A stretch of DNA of 64,000 nt from Pseudomonadota bacterium (lineage in GTDB: Bacteria; Pseudomonadota; Alphaproteobacteria; Acetobacterales; Acetobacteraceae): positions 1-64,000 of the forward strand of contig JAKADX010000005.1 in the NCBI GenBank assembly GCA_021818505.1, written 5' to 3'. The notes below the pieces were generated by a model. That model did not search any database, was not told the origin of the DNA, and was given only the letters and a program-made list of their open reading frames with translations. A program made the position numbers and the translations under genes. Shown here piece by piece: positions 18,769 to 31,384 of this stretch; within the stretch, counting starts at the first letter, position 1; each line of letters starts with the position of its first letter.

Positions 18769-19560
18769 TCAGCCGGCCGCGCGCGCCAGGGGCAGGGCAG
18801 CGCGGGTTTCCTGCGCCGCGATGGCGACGCTGCGAAAGCGGGAGGGGTCGGTGATCACGTAACCATGCCGCCGCGCCGACAGGATCGTCCGCTCCGAGGC
18901 CCCGGCCGCCGCCAGCTTGCGCCGCAGCTTGAGCACGAGTTGATCGACGCTGCGATCCTCGGAATGCAGCGGGCGCTTCAGCGCCACGCGGCCCAGCCAG
19001 TCGCGGGAAACCGGCGCGCCGTCGGCGTCGAGCAGGGTTTCCAGCGCGACGAATTCCGCCTCGCTCAGGGTGGTCCGCTCGCCCTGCTGGCCGACGACGC
19101 AGCGGTGCGCGGGATCGAGCAGGATCGGCGCCGGCGGGTCATAGACAGTGAGCGCCTGGGCGCGCACCATCCGCCGGTGCAGTGCGCGGACACGGGCGGC
19201 GACTTCGCCGACCGGCATCCCCGTCGCCAGCACGTCGTCGGCGCCGTGATCCAGCATCTCGATCCGCGCTGCCGCGCTTTCGGTATCCAGCGCGGCGATC
19301 ACGCCGCATCCCCCGCCCTGCGCCAGTGTCGCGACCCGTGCCGGCGCGTCCGCCGCCCCACAGTGCAGCAACAGCACGCTGGGGTGGAAGCGTGCGAGAA
19401 GGTGCAGCGCATCGCCATGACTGGCGGCAACCTCCACCTCGATCCCGGCCGCCGCCAGGGCAGCCGCCAGCGCCGCCGCGAGCGGCGGAGGATATTCGAC
19501 CAGCACGACCCGCGGTGGGGGCAGCGGGTCGGGCGGGGTAACCAGATGGGTCCGATCCAT
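18769..19560 (-). CDS. Atypical OmpR-type response regulator lacking the phospho-acceptor Asp
   Basis: The 263-aa protein has an N-terminal receiver-like domain (about residues 15-130) and a C-terminal winged-helix DNA-binding domain of the OmpR/PhoB type (about 150-240, with SVDQLVLKLRRKL and RRHGYVI). In the receiver the usual acidic pair reads VEY (21-23), the phospho-Asp position is His66 (LLLHCGAAD), and the conserved Lys is replaced in DDVLATGMP (109-116). Phosphorylation by the normal route looks impossible, so it may respond to a ligand, a partner or nothing. No sensor kinase is nearby. The start at 19560 is chosen because the receiver fold begins soon after. A longer frame from 19698 would start inside a likely -35 box. 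Confidence 0.85.
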   Translation of the reverse strand: MDRTHLVTPPDPLPPPRVVLVEYPPPLAAALAAALAAAGIEVEVAASHGDALHLLARFHPSVLLLHCGAADAPARVATLAQGGGCGVIAALDTESAAARIEMLDHGADDVLATGMPVGEVAARVRALHRRMVRAQALTVYDPPAPILLDPAHRCVVGQQGERTTLSEAEFVALETLLDADGAPVSRDWLGRVALKRPLHSEDRSVDQLVLKLRRKLAAAGASERTILSARRHGYVITDPSRFRSVAIAAQETRAALPLARAAG

Positions 19561-19650
19561 TCGCGACACGATTGCCGAGCTTTTCCGCAGGATGCCGTGG
19601 TTGCGCCCGCGCTTCAACCGGCACCCGAACGACGTTGCGCGCGCGCCGAT

Positions 19651-19698
19651 CACATCGCGAACATGTGCGTAAACTGCTTCGGTTGCAGTTTGTGTCAA
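19651..19698 (-). promoter_or_regulatory. Candidate promoter and inverted repeat before the atypical regulator gene
   Basis: On the minus strand a perfect -35 hexamer TTGACA lies at 19698-19693; the -10 region is poor (about 19675-19670). Just downstream, 19651-19667 forms an inverted repeat, CACAT-N7-ATGTG. It could be an operator, possibly autoregulatory, for the winged-helix protein. The evidence is sequence pattern only. Confidence 0.3.
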
Positions 19699-19705
19699 GT
19701 GGCCG

Positions 19706-23454
<3,749 letters not shown>

Positions 23455-23461
23455 CGCGCGG

Positions 23462-24313
23462 TCAGAAGACCCAGCCGAACATCCGGCTGAACAGCCCCGG
23501 ACGGTCGGGGGAGGGGATCTGCCGGTTGTGGCCCTGAACCAGGCCGTCGGCGACCAGCTGGTCATAGGCGTCGGCGTACCAGATGCTGCCGGGGTAGTTG
23601 TGGCCGAGCACCGCCGCGGTGCGCTTCGCCTGGTCGGGCAGGCCAAGCTTGAGATAGATCTCGACCAGCCGTTCCAGCGCTTCAGCGACGTGGTTCGTGG
23701 TCTGGAAATCGTCAACGACACGCTGAAAGCGCGTCAGCGCCGCGGCGTACAGGTGCTGGCGCTCATAGAAGCGGCCGATCTCCATCTCCTTGCCGGCGAG
23801 ATGGTCGCGCGCGAGGTCGATCTTCAGCTTGGCGTCGCGGGCATAGGCGCTTTCCGGGAATCGGTTGACCACTTCCTGCAGCGCCGCCATGGCATCCTGC
23901 GTGCTTTTCTGGTCGCGCTGGATGTCCTCGATCTGCTCGTAGTAACAGAGCGCGCGCAGATAGTAGGCGTAGGCGATATCGCGGCTGGACGGATGCAACT
24001 GGATGAACCGGTTCAGCGTGCCGACCGCGTCGGTGTATTTCTGCTCGAGGTACTGGCCGTAGCCGCCCATGAGCTGCGCGTTGGCCGCCCAGGGCGAATA
24101 CGGATAGTACTGCTCCACATTGTCGAATTCCTGGACCGCACGGGCGTAGTCGCGCGCGACAAGGGCGTCGGCGCCGCGGTTGTACAGCACCTCAACCGGC
24201 AACGAACTCGGGTTTTCTGCCGGCTTGGAGGCGAAGATCGAACAGCCGCCGAGCAGCAGCAGCGCGGGCAGGCAGGCGCGTCGGCAGACGGCGTGGAAAC
24301 GTGAGGTCAGCAA
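23462..24313 (-). CDS. bamD: BamD (ComL): outer-membrane assembly lipoprotein
   Basis: A 283-aa lipoprotein precursor with lipobox LLLLGGC, anchoring the protein to the inner leaflet of the outer membrane. TPR-like repeats fill the body, including the YNRGADALVARDYARAVQEF and YYPYSPWAANAQL segments typical of the BamD/YfiO family. It is an essential subunit of the BAM complex that inserts beta-barrel proteins. The start appears to be TTG at 24313, since no ATG or GTG fits ahead of the signal peptide. It follows lpxC by 59 bases. Confidence 0.96.
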   Translation of the reverse strand: MLTSRFHAVCRRACLPALLLLGGCSIFASKPAENPSSLPVEVLYNRGADALVARDYARAVQEFDNVEQYYPYSPWAANAQLMGGYGQYLEQKYTDAVGTLNRFIQLHPSSRDIAYAYYLRALCYYEQIEDIQRDQKSTQDAMAALQEVVNRFPESAYARDAKLKIDLARDHLAGKEMEIGRFYERQHLYAAALTRFQRVVDDFQTTNHVAEALERLVEIYLKLGLPDQAKRTAAVLGHNYPGSIWYADAYDQLVADGLVQGHNRQIPSPDRPGLFSRMFGWVF

Positions 24314-24372
24314 GTCGATGCACCGGGCGATGGAGGCCCGCCGTTATAGCACGGCGCGCCGCGCCACAACCC

Positions 24373-25326
24373 TCAGGCTGCGGCGGCCCGGGCGCGGCGC
24401 GGTGCGGCGGCCAGTTCCGGCTTGGCCGGCGCGGGTGCGAGGCACCAGTTGGCAGCGTCGGCGAACAGCGCCCGCAACAGACGGTTGTTGAGCGCATGGC
24501 CGCTGCGATGGGCGACGAACCGGCCGCGCAGCGGGGTCCCAGCCAGAGCGAGATCGCCGACCGCGTCGAGCAGCTTGTGGCGGACGAACTCATCGGCCAT
24601 GCGCAGCCCGCCGGGGTTCAGCACACGCGCGCCATCGACCACGACGGCATTATCGAGGCTGCCGCCGCGCGCCAGCCCCGCCTCGCGCATCCGCTCCACC
24701 TCGCCGGCGAGCGTGAAGGTGCGAGCGCGTGCCAGTTCGGCGCGGAACGACTCGGGAGTCAGGCGCAGCGTCAGCGCCTGCCGGCCGATGGCAGCGGCGT
24801 CGAAGTCGATCGACAGCGCCATGTCGAGGCCGAAGGCGGCCGGGCGGAGTTCGGCAAACGCATCCCCGTCGGCGACGCGTACCGGGCGACGCACCTCGAT
24901 CGCGTTGACCAGTTCGCTCTGCTCGACCACACCGGCGCAGTCGATCAGGAACAGGAAGCTGGCGGCCGAGCCGTCATGGATCGGCACTTCCGGTCCGTCG
25001 ATCTCGACGATCGCGTTGTGGACGCCGGCGCCGGCGAGCGCGGCCGTGACGTGCTCGATCGTGCCGACGCGGACCTCCGGCGCATCCGGCAGGCCGAGGA
25101 CGGTGGATAACCGAGTCTCCACCACGTGATCATAGCGGGCGGGGATGTCGCGGCCGAGATCGACGCGGCGGAAGACGATGCCGCTCCCCGGCGGCGCCGG
25201 TAGCAAAGCGAGCCGCACCTGCCGCCCGGAATGCAGGCCCACGCCGACGCAGTCGATCCGCGCCTTCAGCGTGCGCTGAATCGTCGGCGTCGTCTGTAGG
25301 GGTAGCGTCAGGGGCAGCCCATCCAT
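24373..25326 (-). CDS. lpxC: LpxC: UDP-3-O-acyl-N-acetylglucosamine deacetylase
   Basis: Zinc hydrolase for the committed step of lipid A synthesis. The 317-aa product shows the LpxC start (IQRTLKARIDCVGVGLHSG). The zinc ligands are His92 in GTIEHVTAAL and the His and Asp in FVRHKLLDAVGD, and the catalytic His is in RSGHALNN. ATG at 25326 is preferred; an in-frame GTG at 25350 would add eight residues. Finding lpxC right after ftsZ is the common proteobacterial order. A 421-base gap and the ftsZ terminator separate it from the dcw operon, so it probably has its own promoter. Confidence 0.97.
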   Translation of the reverse strand: MDGLPLTLPLQTTPTIQRTLKARIDCVGVGLHSGRQVRLALLPAPPGSGIVFRRVDLGRDIPARYDHVVETRLSTVLGLPDAPEVRVGTIEHVTAALAGAGVHNAIVEIDGPEVPIHDGSAASFLFLIDCAGVVEQSELVNAIEVRRPVRVADGDAFAELRPAAFGLDMALSIDFDAAAIGRQALTLRLTPESFRAELARARTFTLAGEVERMREAGLARGGSLDNAVVVDGARVLNPGGLRMADEFVRHKLLDAVGDLALAGTPLRGRFVAHRSGHALNNRLLRALFADAANWCLAPAPAKPELAAAPRRARAAAA

Positions 25327-25350
25327 CCTTGGCTCTTTCACGCGCGGCAC

Positions 25351-25747
25351 GGTATCCAGGACATGCAGGCTGGCAGTCGTGAGCAGTGTTGGAAAGTCAA
25401 GGATTATTGCTGAATATTTCCGCCTAACCGCATGATATTACGGCAAAATTCGTGTTGCTGAGTGTTTCGTGCGGCGCTTGCGCCGCAATGCGCAGGTACC
25501 GGGAAAGCAATGATCGACCGCGCCGGTCCCCGATGCGGGCCGTGCCGTCGCTTCGAGGCATTCTTTCCGCCGCGGATCGCTTGTCAGGATCATCGTGCGC
25601 CATCTGCCGGTTCCGTCCGACTGAAGGGAACACGACCTCCGCGCACCCGGAGAGTCCCGTCTCGAACCGTGCAGCGACGGGGTATCGCGAGACAAGACAA
25701 GGGCGGCGCCTTCCGGCGCCGCCCCGCTTGCGTCGGCGTCCGACGGC
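25351..25747. other. lpxC leader and ftsZ-lpxC intergenic region
   Basis: About 400 bases without a gene. The right end holds the ftsZ terminator. The segment 25390-25460 is unusually AT-rich for this genome and is the likely lpxC promoter, although no hexamer pair stands out. A perfect 7-bp hairpin (stems 25470-25476 and 25481-25487, four-base loop) lies upstream and has no T tract. Confidence 0.5.
25691..25724 (-). terminator. Intrinsic terminator after ftsZ
   Basis: A perfect 10-bp GC stem (25724-25715 with 25710-25701) closes a four-base loop. On the minus strand it is followed by a T-rich run (TTGTCTTGTCT, 25700-25690). It starts 24 bases after the ftsZ stop and would end the dcw transcript. 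Confidence 0.88.
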
Positions 25748-27322
25748 TCAGGACGATTGGCGGCGCAGGAAGGCCGGGATGTCGATCTGCATTTCCTCGC
25801 CGGCGGTCTGGCGCACGTCGGCACGCGCCGTCTCGCGCGGCGCCACAGGCTCCGCGCGGGCAGCAGCGACCTCGGACTGGGCGCCGCGGATGGCGCCGGT
25901 GACGATGTTGAAGATGCTGCGCCGCGGAGGTGCCGCCGGTGCGGGGGCCGTCGGCGTCGAAGGTGGATCGGTGAACAGCGGGCTGGTGCGGGCGGCCGGG
26001 CGCGCCGCTCGCGGGGCTTGGCGCGGGGGCTCCGGCTCGGCTGCCGGTTCCAGTGCGACCGCCTCCGGTTCCACGGCCACCGCCGTCACGGCCGGGGCGG
26101 GGCGCGCATGCGGGGCTGCCGAGGGGTGCAGGGCGTAAGGCTGCGGGCGCGGCTGCGCACCGCCCGCGCGCGCCACCGGAGCCGCGGCCGGACGCAGCAC
26201 CGGCGCCGCCGCGACGCCGGCCGGCGGGGCGGCGGCGATGCCGAAGCTTGCAGCGGCATGGTGCGTCGGCAGCGCGCCCGGTGCGACGGCCTGTGCCGCC
26301 GGGGCACCGCCAATGGCGACCAGCTTTGGCCGCTCGGCGCCCTTGTGCATCGGCACGTCGATCCCGGTCGCGACCACGGAGACGCGGATCTTGCCGATCA
26401 GCGTTTCGTCCACCGCCGAGCCGAAGATGATATTGGCTTCTTCGTCCACTTCCTCGCGGATGCGGTTGGCGGCCTGATCGACCTCGAACAGCGTCATGTC
26501 CTCGCCGCCGGTGATGTTGATCAGCAGCCCGCGCGCGCCGGCCATGCTGGTGTCCTCCAGCAGCGGGTTGCTGATCGCGGCCTCCGCCGCGCGGATCGCG
26601 CGGTTGTCGCCGTCGGCTTCGCCCGTGCCCATCATCGCCTTGCCCATCTCCGCCATCACGGTGCGGATGTCGGCGAAGTCGAGATTGACGAGTCCGGGCG
26701 CCACCATCAGGTCGGTGACACCGCGCACACCCATGTAGAGCACGTTGTCGGCCATCTTGAAGGCTTCCTTCCAGCCGGTGCGCTCATTGGCCAGGCGGAA
26801 GAGATTCTGGTTGGGAATCACAATCAGCGTATCGACGAACTGCTGTAGTTCCTCGATGCCCTGTTCGGCCGCGCGCATACGCCGCGTGCCCTCGAAGGTG
26901 AACGGCTTGGTCACCACGCCGACAGTGAGGATGTTGCGCTCGCGGGCCATGCGCGCGATCACCGGCGCCGCACCCGTGCCGGTCCCACCGCCCATGCCGG
27001 CGGTGACGAACACCATGTGAGCGCCGTCGAGATGGCGATAGAGTTCGTCGGAGGCTTCCTCCGCCGCGGCGCGCCCGATCTCGGGCTTGGCGCCGGCGCC
27101 CAGTCCCTGAGTGATGTGCGGGCCGAGCTGGATGCGCCGGTCGGCGCGGCTGTGCAGCAGTTGCTGCGCGTCGGTGTTGGCGACGACGAACTCCACGCCC
27201 TGGAGATTCATCGCGATCATGTTGTCGACGGCGTTGGTGCCGCCGCCGCCGACCCCGATGACAGTGATCCGGGGAGTGAAGTCCGTGTGCATCTGGTGCG
27301 GGATCGTCAGATTGAGGGTCAT
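25748..27322 (-). CDS. ftsZ: FtsZ: cell-division GTPase (tubulin homologue)
   Basis: Polymerises into the Z-ring at midcell. The 524-aa protein has the GTP-binding start ([17 protein letters not shown]), the tubulin signature GGGTGTG (111-117) and the T7 loop region [11 protein letters not shown]. The globular part ends near residue 320. A long Ala/Pro-rich linker of about 190 residues follows, then the conserved C-terminal peptide DIPAFLRRQ. The linker makes it longer than the roughly 380-aa E. coli protein, as is usual in alphaproteobacteria. A GGGGAG ribosome site precedes the ATG. It lies 69 bases after ftsA. Confidence 0.98.
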   Translation of the reverse strand: MTLNLTIPHQMHTDFTPRITVIGVGGGGTNAVDNMIAMNLQGVEFVVANTDAQQLLHSRADRRIQLGPHITQGLGAGAKPEIGRAAAEEASDELYRHLDGAHMVFVTAGMGGGTGTGAAPVIARMARERNILTVGVVTKPFTFEGTRRMRAAEQGIEELQQFVDTLIVIPNQNLFRLANERTGWKEAFKMADNVLYMGVRGVTDLMVAPGLVNLDFADIRTVMAEMGKAMMGTGEADGDNRAIRAAEAAISNPLLEDTSMAGARGLLINITGGEDMTLFEVDQAANRIREEVDEEANIIFGSAVDETLIGKIRVSVVATGIDVPMHKGAERPKLVAIGGAPAAQAVAPGALPTHHAAASFGIAAAPPAGVAAAPVLRPAAAPVARAGGAQPRPQPYALHPSAAPHARPAPAVTAVAVEPEAVALEPAAEPEPPRQAPRAARPAARTSPLFTDPPSTPTAPAPAAPPRRSIFNIVTGAIRGAQSEVAAARAEPVAPRETARADVRQTAGEEMQIDIPAFLRRQSS

Positions 27323-27391
27323 GGGCCTACTCCCCTGGAATTCGCCCGTTGAGGACTGGATTGTACAGTTCCGCTGCGAGTCGCATCTGGA

Positions 27392-28687
27392 TCAGACTCG
27401 CTCGCGCAGGAAATTCACCACGCGGCGGATCAGTCCGCCGCCGCGTTCGACCTCAAGGTCGACATCGGCAAGTTGCCGGCCCGCGCCACCTGCCCAGGCG
27501 AGCAGCCCGACGGCGGTGGCGAAGGCGGGACCGGAGGCGGAATCCGGCAGGCCGCGCGGCACCGCCGGCCGGCCCTGGCGCACCTGGCGGCCGAGCACGC
27601 GCCCGGCCATCTCGCGCACGCCCGACATCTGGCTGGCGCCGCCGGTCAGCACCACGCGCCCACCAGCGGCACGGCCGAGGCCGGAGCCTTCCAGCCGCTC
27701 CTTCACCATCTCGAAGGTCTCCTCCAGCCGCGGCTTGATGATGTTCACCACCATGCTGCGCGGTACCTTGGCGATCTGGTGCTCCTCCTCCCCGACCAGC
27801 GGCACCGGCAGCATCTCGCGCTCGTCGTCGGGGCTGGCATGGGCACTGCCGTACAGCGTCTTGAGCCGTTCGGCGTGCGCGACTGGCGTGGACAGCACGC
27901 GCGCGATGTCGTTGGTGACGTGTACGCCGCCGACGGGAAGTTGCGCCGTGTGCAGCAACTGCCCCTCGGCGAAGACCGCCATGCCCGTTGTGCCGCCCCC
28001 CATGTCAATGACCGTGGTGCCGAGCTGGCGCTCGTCCTCCACCAGGGTGGCCATGCCGGCAGCCATCGGTGCGGAAACCATCTCCGCCACTTCCAGGTCG
28101 CAGCGCGCGACGCAGGCGCCGAGCGTGAGCAACGCGGTCTTGAGCGCATCCACGACATGCAAACGGGCGGCCAGGGTTTCGCAATGCAGGCCGCGCGGAT
28201 CGGCGACGCCCTGCGCGTCGTCGGCGGAGAAGGCGAGCGGCAGCGCGTGGATGATGTCGCGCCCCTCGCTGACCGCACGTGCGCGCCCCTCCTGCATGAC
28301 ACGCCGCAGATCGGCCTCCGTCACCGCGCGTCCGCCGACCGGCCATTGCACGTTGAACAGGCGACTCTCGGGCTGGCCGCAAGAGAGATTGACGATGACG
28401 CTGCGCAGCCGGATGTCGGCCTCGTTTTCTGCCTGGCCGACGGCGGCGCGGATGGCGCGCTCGGCTTCCTCGATATCGGTGATGCCGCCGCCGCGCACGC
28501 CGCGTCCCTTCTGCCAGCCGAAGCCGAGCACGCGCGGCGTGCCGTCGGATTCGGTGCGGCCGATGATGCAGACAATCTTGGTCGTGCCGATGTCGAGCAC
28601 GCCGAACGGGCCGGAGGCGCGGCCGCGCGGACGCGGCGGCTCGGTGTCGTCGCCCGGCGGCAGGATGCGGCGCGACAGGTCGTTCAT
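27392..28687 (-). CDS. ftsA: FtsA: actin-like Z-ring membrane tether
   Basis: A 431-aa ATPase of the actin/Hsp70 fold with phosphate-1 motif FGVLDIGTTKI near residue 28, the SHS2 (1C) insertion, phosphate-2 VIDMGGGTTGMAVF and adenosine motif VVLTGGASQM. The C-terminal end VVNFLRERV resembles the membrane-targeting helix. It anchors FtsZ to the membrane and recruits later division proteins. The start overlaps the ftsQ stop (ATGA). Further upstream reading would fall inside ftsQ. Confidence 0.97.
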   Translation of the reverse strand: MNDLSRRILPPGDDTEPPRPRGRASGPFGVLDIGTTKIVCIIGRTESDGTPRVLGFGWQKGRGVRGGGITDIEEAERAIRAAVGQAENEADIRLRSVIVNLSCGQPESRLFNVQWPVGGRAVTEADLRRVMQEGRARAVSEGRDIIHALPLAFSADDAQGVADPRGLHCETLAARLHVVDALKTALLTLGACVARCDLEVAEMVSAPMAAGMATLVEDERQLGTTVIDMGGGTTGMAVFAEGQLLHTAQLPVGGVHVTNDIARVLSTPVAHAERLKTLYGSAHASPDDEREMLPVPLVGEEEHQIAKVPRSMVVNIIKPRLEETFEMVKERLEGSGLGRAAGGRVVLTGGASQMSGVREMAGRVLGRQVRQGRPAVPRGLPDSASGPAFATAVGLLAWAGGAGRQLADVDLEVERGGGLIRRVVNFLRERV

Positions 28688-29544
28688 GTCGGCTTCCTGG
28701 CAGGTTGCGCGGCGTCTTTCGTCGCGGCCGGCGTCGTCTGCGGGCGGAACACGAAGCGGTCGGGCAGGCGCATGTCGATCGCCTGCAGCGGCCGGTTGAG
28801 TAGCGCGTGATCGGCCTGCAACTCCGCCAGGCGTGCCAGCGCCTGCCGCTCGGCCCCTTCGGGCAGCAGCACGTCCATGCCGTTCTTCAGCCGCAGATTC
28901 CAACGGCGTTCGCCCACGCGCACCGCGGCGACGACGCGCGCCTGGATCGCCGGCTGCGTCGCCAGCGCATCGAGCAACGCCGCAGCGGCCTCCGGCGCGC
29001 CGAGGCCGACCACAAGCGGCAACTGGCTGGCGAAATCGGCGACATCGGAATCGGTGACGACCTGACCGTCGCGGTCGATCAGGCGGAATTTGCCGTCGTG
29101 TTGCCAGACCGCAAACGGCCTTCGCTCGGTGAGCTTCACCAGGATAGTGTCGGGCAGGCGGCGTTCGACGGTCGCCGACTGCACCCAGCGGATCAACTCG
29201 ATGCGCGCGCGCGCCGCATCCACGGAATAGCCGAGAATCGGATCACCGGGATTGATGCCGAGGGCCGCGCGTAGCAGCGGCTCCGGTGTCTTGACGCGAC
29301 CCTGCACCTCGATGTGCGCCACGCGCAGACCGAGCCGCGCCGCCGCGTCCCCGACGCGCTCGGCGAAATTGCTGCCGCGGCCGGCAATGTGCACGACCGT
29401 GAAGAGTCCGGCGATGGCGACGAGCACGCCAAGCCCGATGCCGGCAGGCAGCAGCAACCGACGCTGCCGGCGCAGCAGCACCTGCCAGCGGCCTGGCCGG
29501 TCCGGCATGGGCGCCGGCGCGCGCGGGCGCTTCACCCGCGACAT
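28684..29544 (-). CDS. ftsQ: FtsQ: divisome membrane protein
   Basis: A 286-aa bitopic protein. It has a basic cytoplasmic lead, one membrane span (about residues 34-55), a POTRA domain (RVAHIEVQGRVKTPEPLLR) and a beta domain ending in a Pro-rich tail. It links early and late divisome proteins through FtsB/FtsL. ATG at 29544 is chosen because GGAG lies eight bases before it; it overlaps ddl by 13 bases. A start nine codons further upstream is possible. Confidence 0.94.
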   Translation of the reverse strand: MSRVKRPRAPAPMPDRPGRWQVLLRRQRRLLLPAGIGLGVLVAIAGLFTVVHIAGRGSNFAERVGDAAARLGLRVAHIEVQGRVKTPEPLLRAALGINPGDPILGYSVDAARARIELIRWVQSATVERRLPDTILVKLTERRPFAVWQHDGKFRLIDRDGQVVTDSDVADFASQLPLVVGLGAPEAAAALLDALATQPAIQARVVAAVRVGERRWNLRLKNGMDVLLPEGAERQALARLAELQADHALLNRPLQAIDMRLPDRFVFRPQTTPAATKDAAQPARKPT

Positions 29545-30446
29545 GTCGCCTGCTCCAGCATCCAGTCGCACAAATGCGCAAACGAGATGCCGACATGCGC
29601 CGCCTGTTCAGGCAGCAGCGAGGTCGGCGTCAGGCCGGGCTGCGTGTTGACCTCCAGCAGCACCAGCCGGCCGGGTTCGCCCGCCGCGTCGTCGTAGCGG
29701 AAGTCCGCGCGCGTGGCGCCGCGACAGCCGAGCGCGCGATGCGCCGCCAGAGCCATCTCCAGCGCGCGCGCGTAGGCCTGAGGATGCAGGTCCGCGGGAA
29801 TCACGTGCTGCGATCCGCCAGGCGCGTATTTCGCGTCATAGTCGTAGAAGCCCTGTCGCGGCGCGATTTCCGTCACCGCGAGCGGGCGGTCGCCCATGAC
29901 GCCGACCGTGAGTTCGCGGCCAGGGACGTATTCCTCGACGATCGCGTTGGGTCCGAAGCGCCACGATTCGACGATGCTGTCGCGGCGGTTGTCGCCCTCG
30001 CGGAGGATCGTGACCCCGACGGATGAGCCTTCGTTGAGCGGCTTGACGACGTAGGGCCGAGGCAGCGGATCGTTCCCGGCCAGATCGCCAATGGCGATAA
30101 CGCGGCCCGAAGCGACCGGTAAACCGGCCGCCGCGAACACGGCCTTTGCCGCCGGCTTGTCCATCGCGAGCGCTGAGGCGCGCAGACCCGAATGCGTGTA
30201 CGGCACGCCGAGGTAATCGAGCACGCCCTGCACGGTGCCGTCTTCGCCGAAGCGGCCATGCAGCGCATTGAACACCACATCGGGCAACGGATCGAGGGCG
30301 GCGAGCAGCGCGCCCAGATCGGCACCGACCTCGATCGGTGTCACCTTATGACCCAGTGCGCGCAACGCGGCGAGCACCTGCGCGCCGGAGGACAGGCTGA
30401 CCTCGCGTTCGGCGGAGATGCCGCCGTAGAGAACCGCGACGCGCAT
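29532..30446 (-). CDS. ddl: D-alanine--D-alanine ligase
   Basis: Makes the D-Ala-D-Ala dipeptide for peptidoglycan. The 304-aa ATP-grasp enzyme has the N-terminal motif VLYGGISAEREVSL, NALHGRFGEDG, the MDKPAAKAVF segment and the C-terminal metal site VLLEVNTQPGLT. The ATG overlaps the murB stop by one base (TGATG). It sits in the dcw cluster between murB and ftsQ, as in other alphaproteobacteria. Confidence 0.97.
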   Translation of the reverse strand: MRVAVLYGGISAEREVSLSSGAQVLAALRALGHKVTPIEVGADLGALLAALDPLPDVVFNALHGRFGEDGTVQGVLDYLGVPYTHSGLRASALAMDKPAAKAVFAAAGLPVASGRVIAIGDLAGNDPLPRPYVVKPLNEGSSVGVTILREGDNRRDSIVESWRFGPNAIVEEYVPGRELTVGVMGDRPLAVTEIAPRQGFYDYDAKYAPGGSQHVIPADLHPQAYARALEMALAAHRALGCRGATRADFRYDDAAGEPGRLVLLEVNTQPGLTPTSLLPEQAAHVGISFAHLCDWMLEQATCRG

Positions 30447-31384
30447 CACGCCACCGCCTCCGGCCGCGCGCCGGGGATGCCGATGCGGCGGATTTCCCAG
30501 TCCAGCGTGACGCCGCTTGCGGCATGAACGCGGCGGCGCACCTCCTCGCCCAGACCCTCGATGTCGGCGGCGCTGGCGCTGCCGGTATTGATGAGGAAGT
30601 TGCAGTGTTTCTCGGACACCTGCGCGCCGCCGCGCATGAGGCCGCGGCAGCCGGCGGCGTCGATCAGTTCCCACGCCTTCATTCCGGGAGGGTTGCGGAA
30701 GGTGGAACCGCCGGTGCGCGCCCGCACCGGCTGTGTCGCCTCTCGCGAGGCGCGGATCTCCGCCATCCGGCCTGCGATCGTCGCAGCATCGCCGGGCTGC
30801 GCGCGGAACCGCGCGCGTACCACGATCCCGCCCGGCGGCAACGCCGCATGCCGGTACGCAAGGCCGAGATTTTCGGCAGGCACGCGCAGCAATTCGCCCG
30901 AGCGCGTCGCGATCTCCGCCCAATCCAGGCAGCCCGAAACGTCGCCGCCATAGGCGCCGGCATTCATGGCCACCGCGCCACCGATCGCGCCGGGAATGCC
31001 GGAGAGGAATTCCAACCCCGCCAGCCCGGCGGCAGCGGCGTGTTCGGCGACGGTCGCGTCCAGTGCCGCGGCGCCGGCGACCACACCGTCAGGCTCGACG
31101 GCGATCGCGTTGCAGCCGCGCGCCAGCCGCACCACAACGCCGCTCACGCCGCCATCGCGCACGATCAGGTTCGATGCAGCGCCGATCGCCGTCACCGGGA
31201 CCTCAAGTGGCAGCACGGCGAGAAAGCTGCACAGATCGTCGGTGTCCGCCGGGCGCAGCAGCACCTCGGCATCGCCGCCGACGCGAAACCACGTGGTCGG
31301 CGCGAGCGACGCGTCGGCCTGGATGCGCCCGCGCACCGGCGGTAGCATGTCGATCAGATGCGGGATGGGCGCCGCCGGCATCAT
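30446..31384 (-). CDS. murB: MurB: UDP-N-acetylenolpyruvoylglucosamine reductase
   Basis: FAD-dependent enzyme that reduces UDP-GlcNAc-enolpyruvate to UDP-MurNAc. In 312 residues it shows the FAD motifs [12 protein letters not shown] and [12 protein letters not shown], the [19 protein letters not shown] loop and the catalytic Ser region TGGSTFRNP. The ATG at 31384 overlaps the murC stop (ATGA). A second ATG follows directly. Confidence 0.97.
   Translation of the reverse strand: MMPAAPIPHLIDMLPPVRGRIQADASLAPTTWFRVGGDAEVLLRPADTDDLCSFLAVLPLEVPVTAIGAASNLIVRDGGVSGVVVRLARGCNAIAVEPDGVVAGAAALDATVAEHAAAAGLAGLEFLSGIPGAIGGAVAMNAGAYGGDVSGCLDWAEIATRSGELLRVPAENLGLAYRHAALPPGGIVVRARFRAQPGDAATIAGRMAEIRASREATQPVRARTGGSTFRNPPGMKAWELIDAAGCRGLMRGGAQVSEKHCNFLINTGSASAADIEGLGEEVRRRVHAASGVTLDWEIRRIGIPGARPEAVA

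Noticed and set aside
19561-19698. N-terminal extension of the atypical regulator from 19698
   Set aside because: The extra 46 residues show no receiver features and the TTG start coincides with a perfect -35 hexamer.
25470-25487. Hairpin upstream of lpxC considered as a terminator or riboswitch
   Set aside because: The 7-bp stem has no T tract on either strand and no wider conserved fold was recognised.
25462-25902. Plus-strand frames in the ftsZ-lpxC gap
   Set aside because: They run into ftsZ on the opposite strand and lack ribosome sites and domains.
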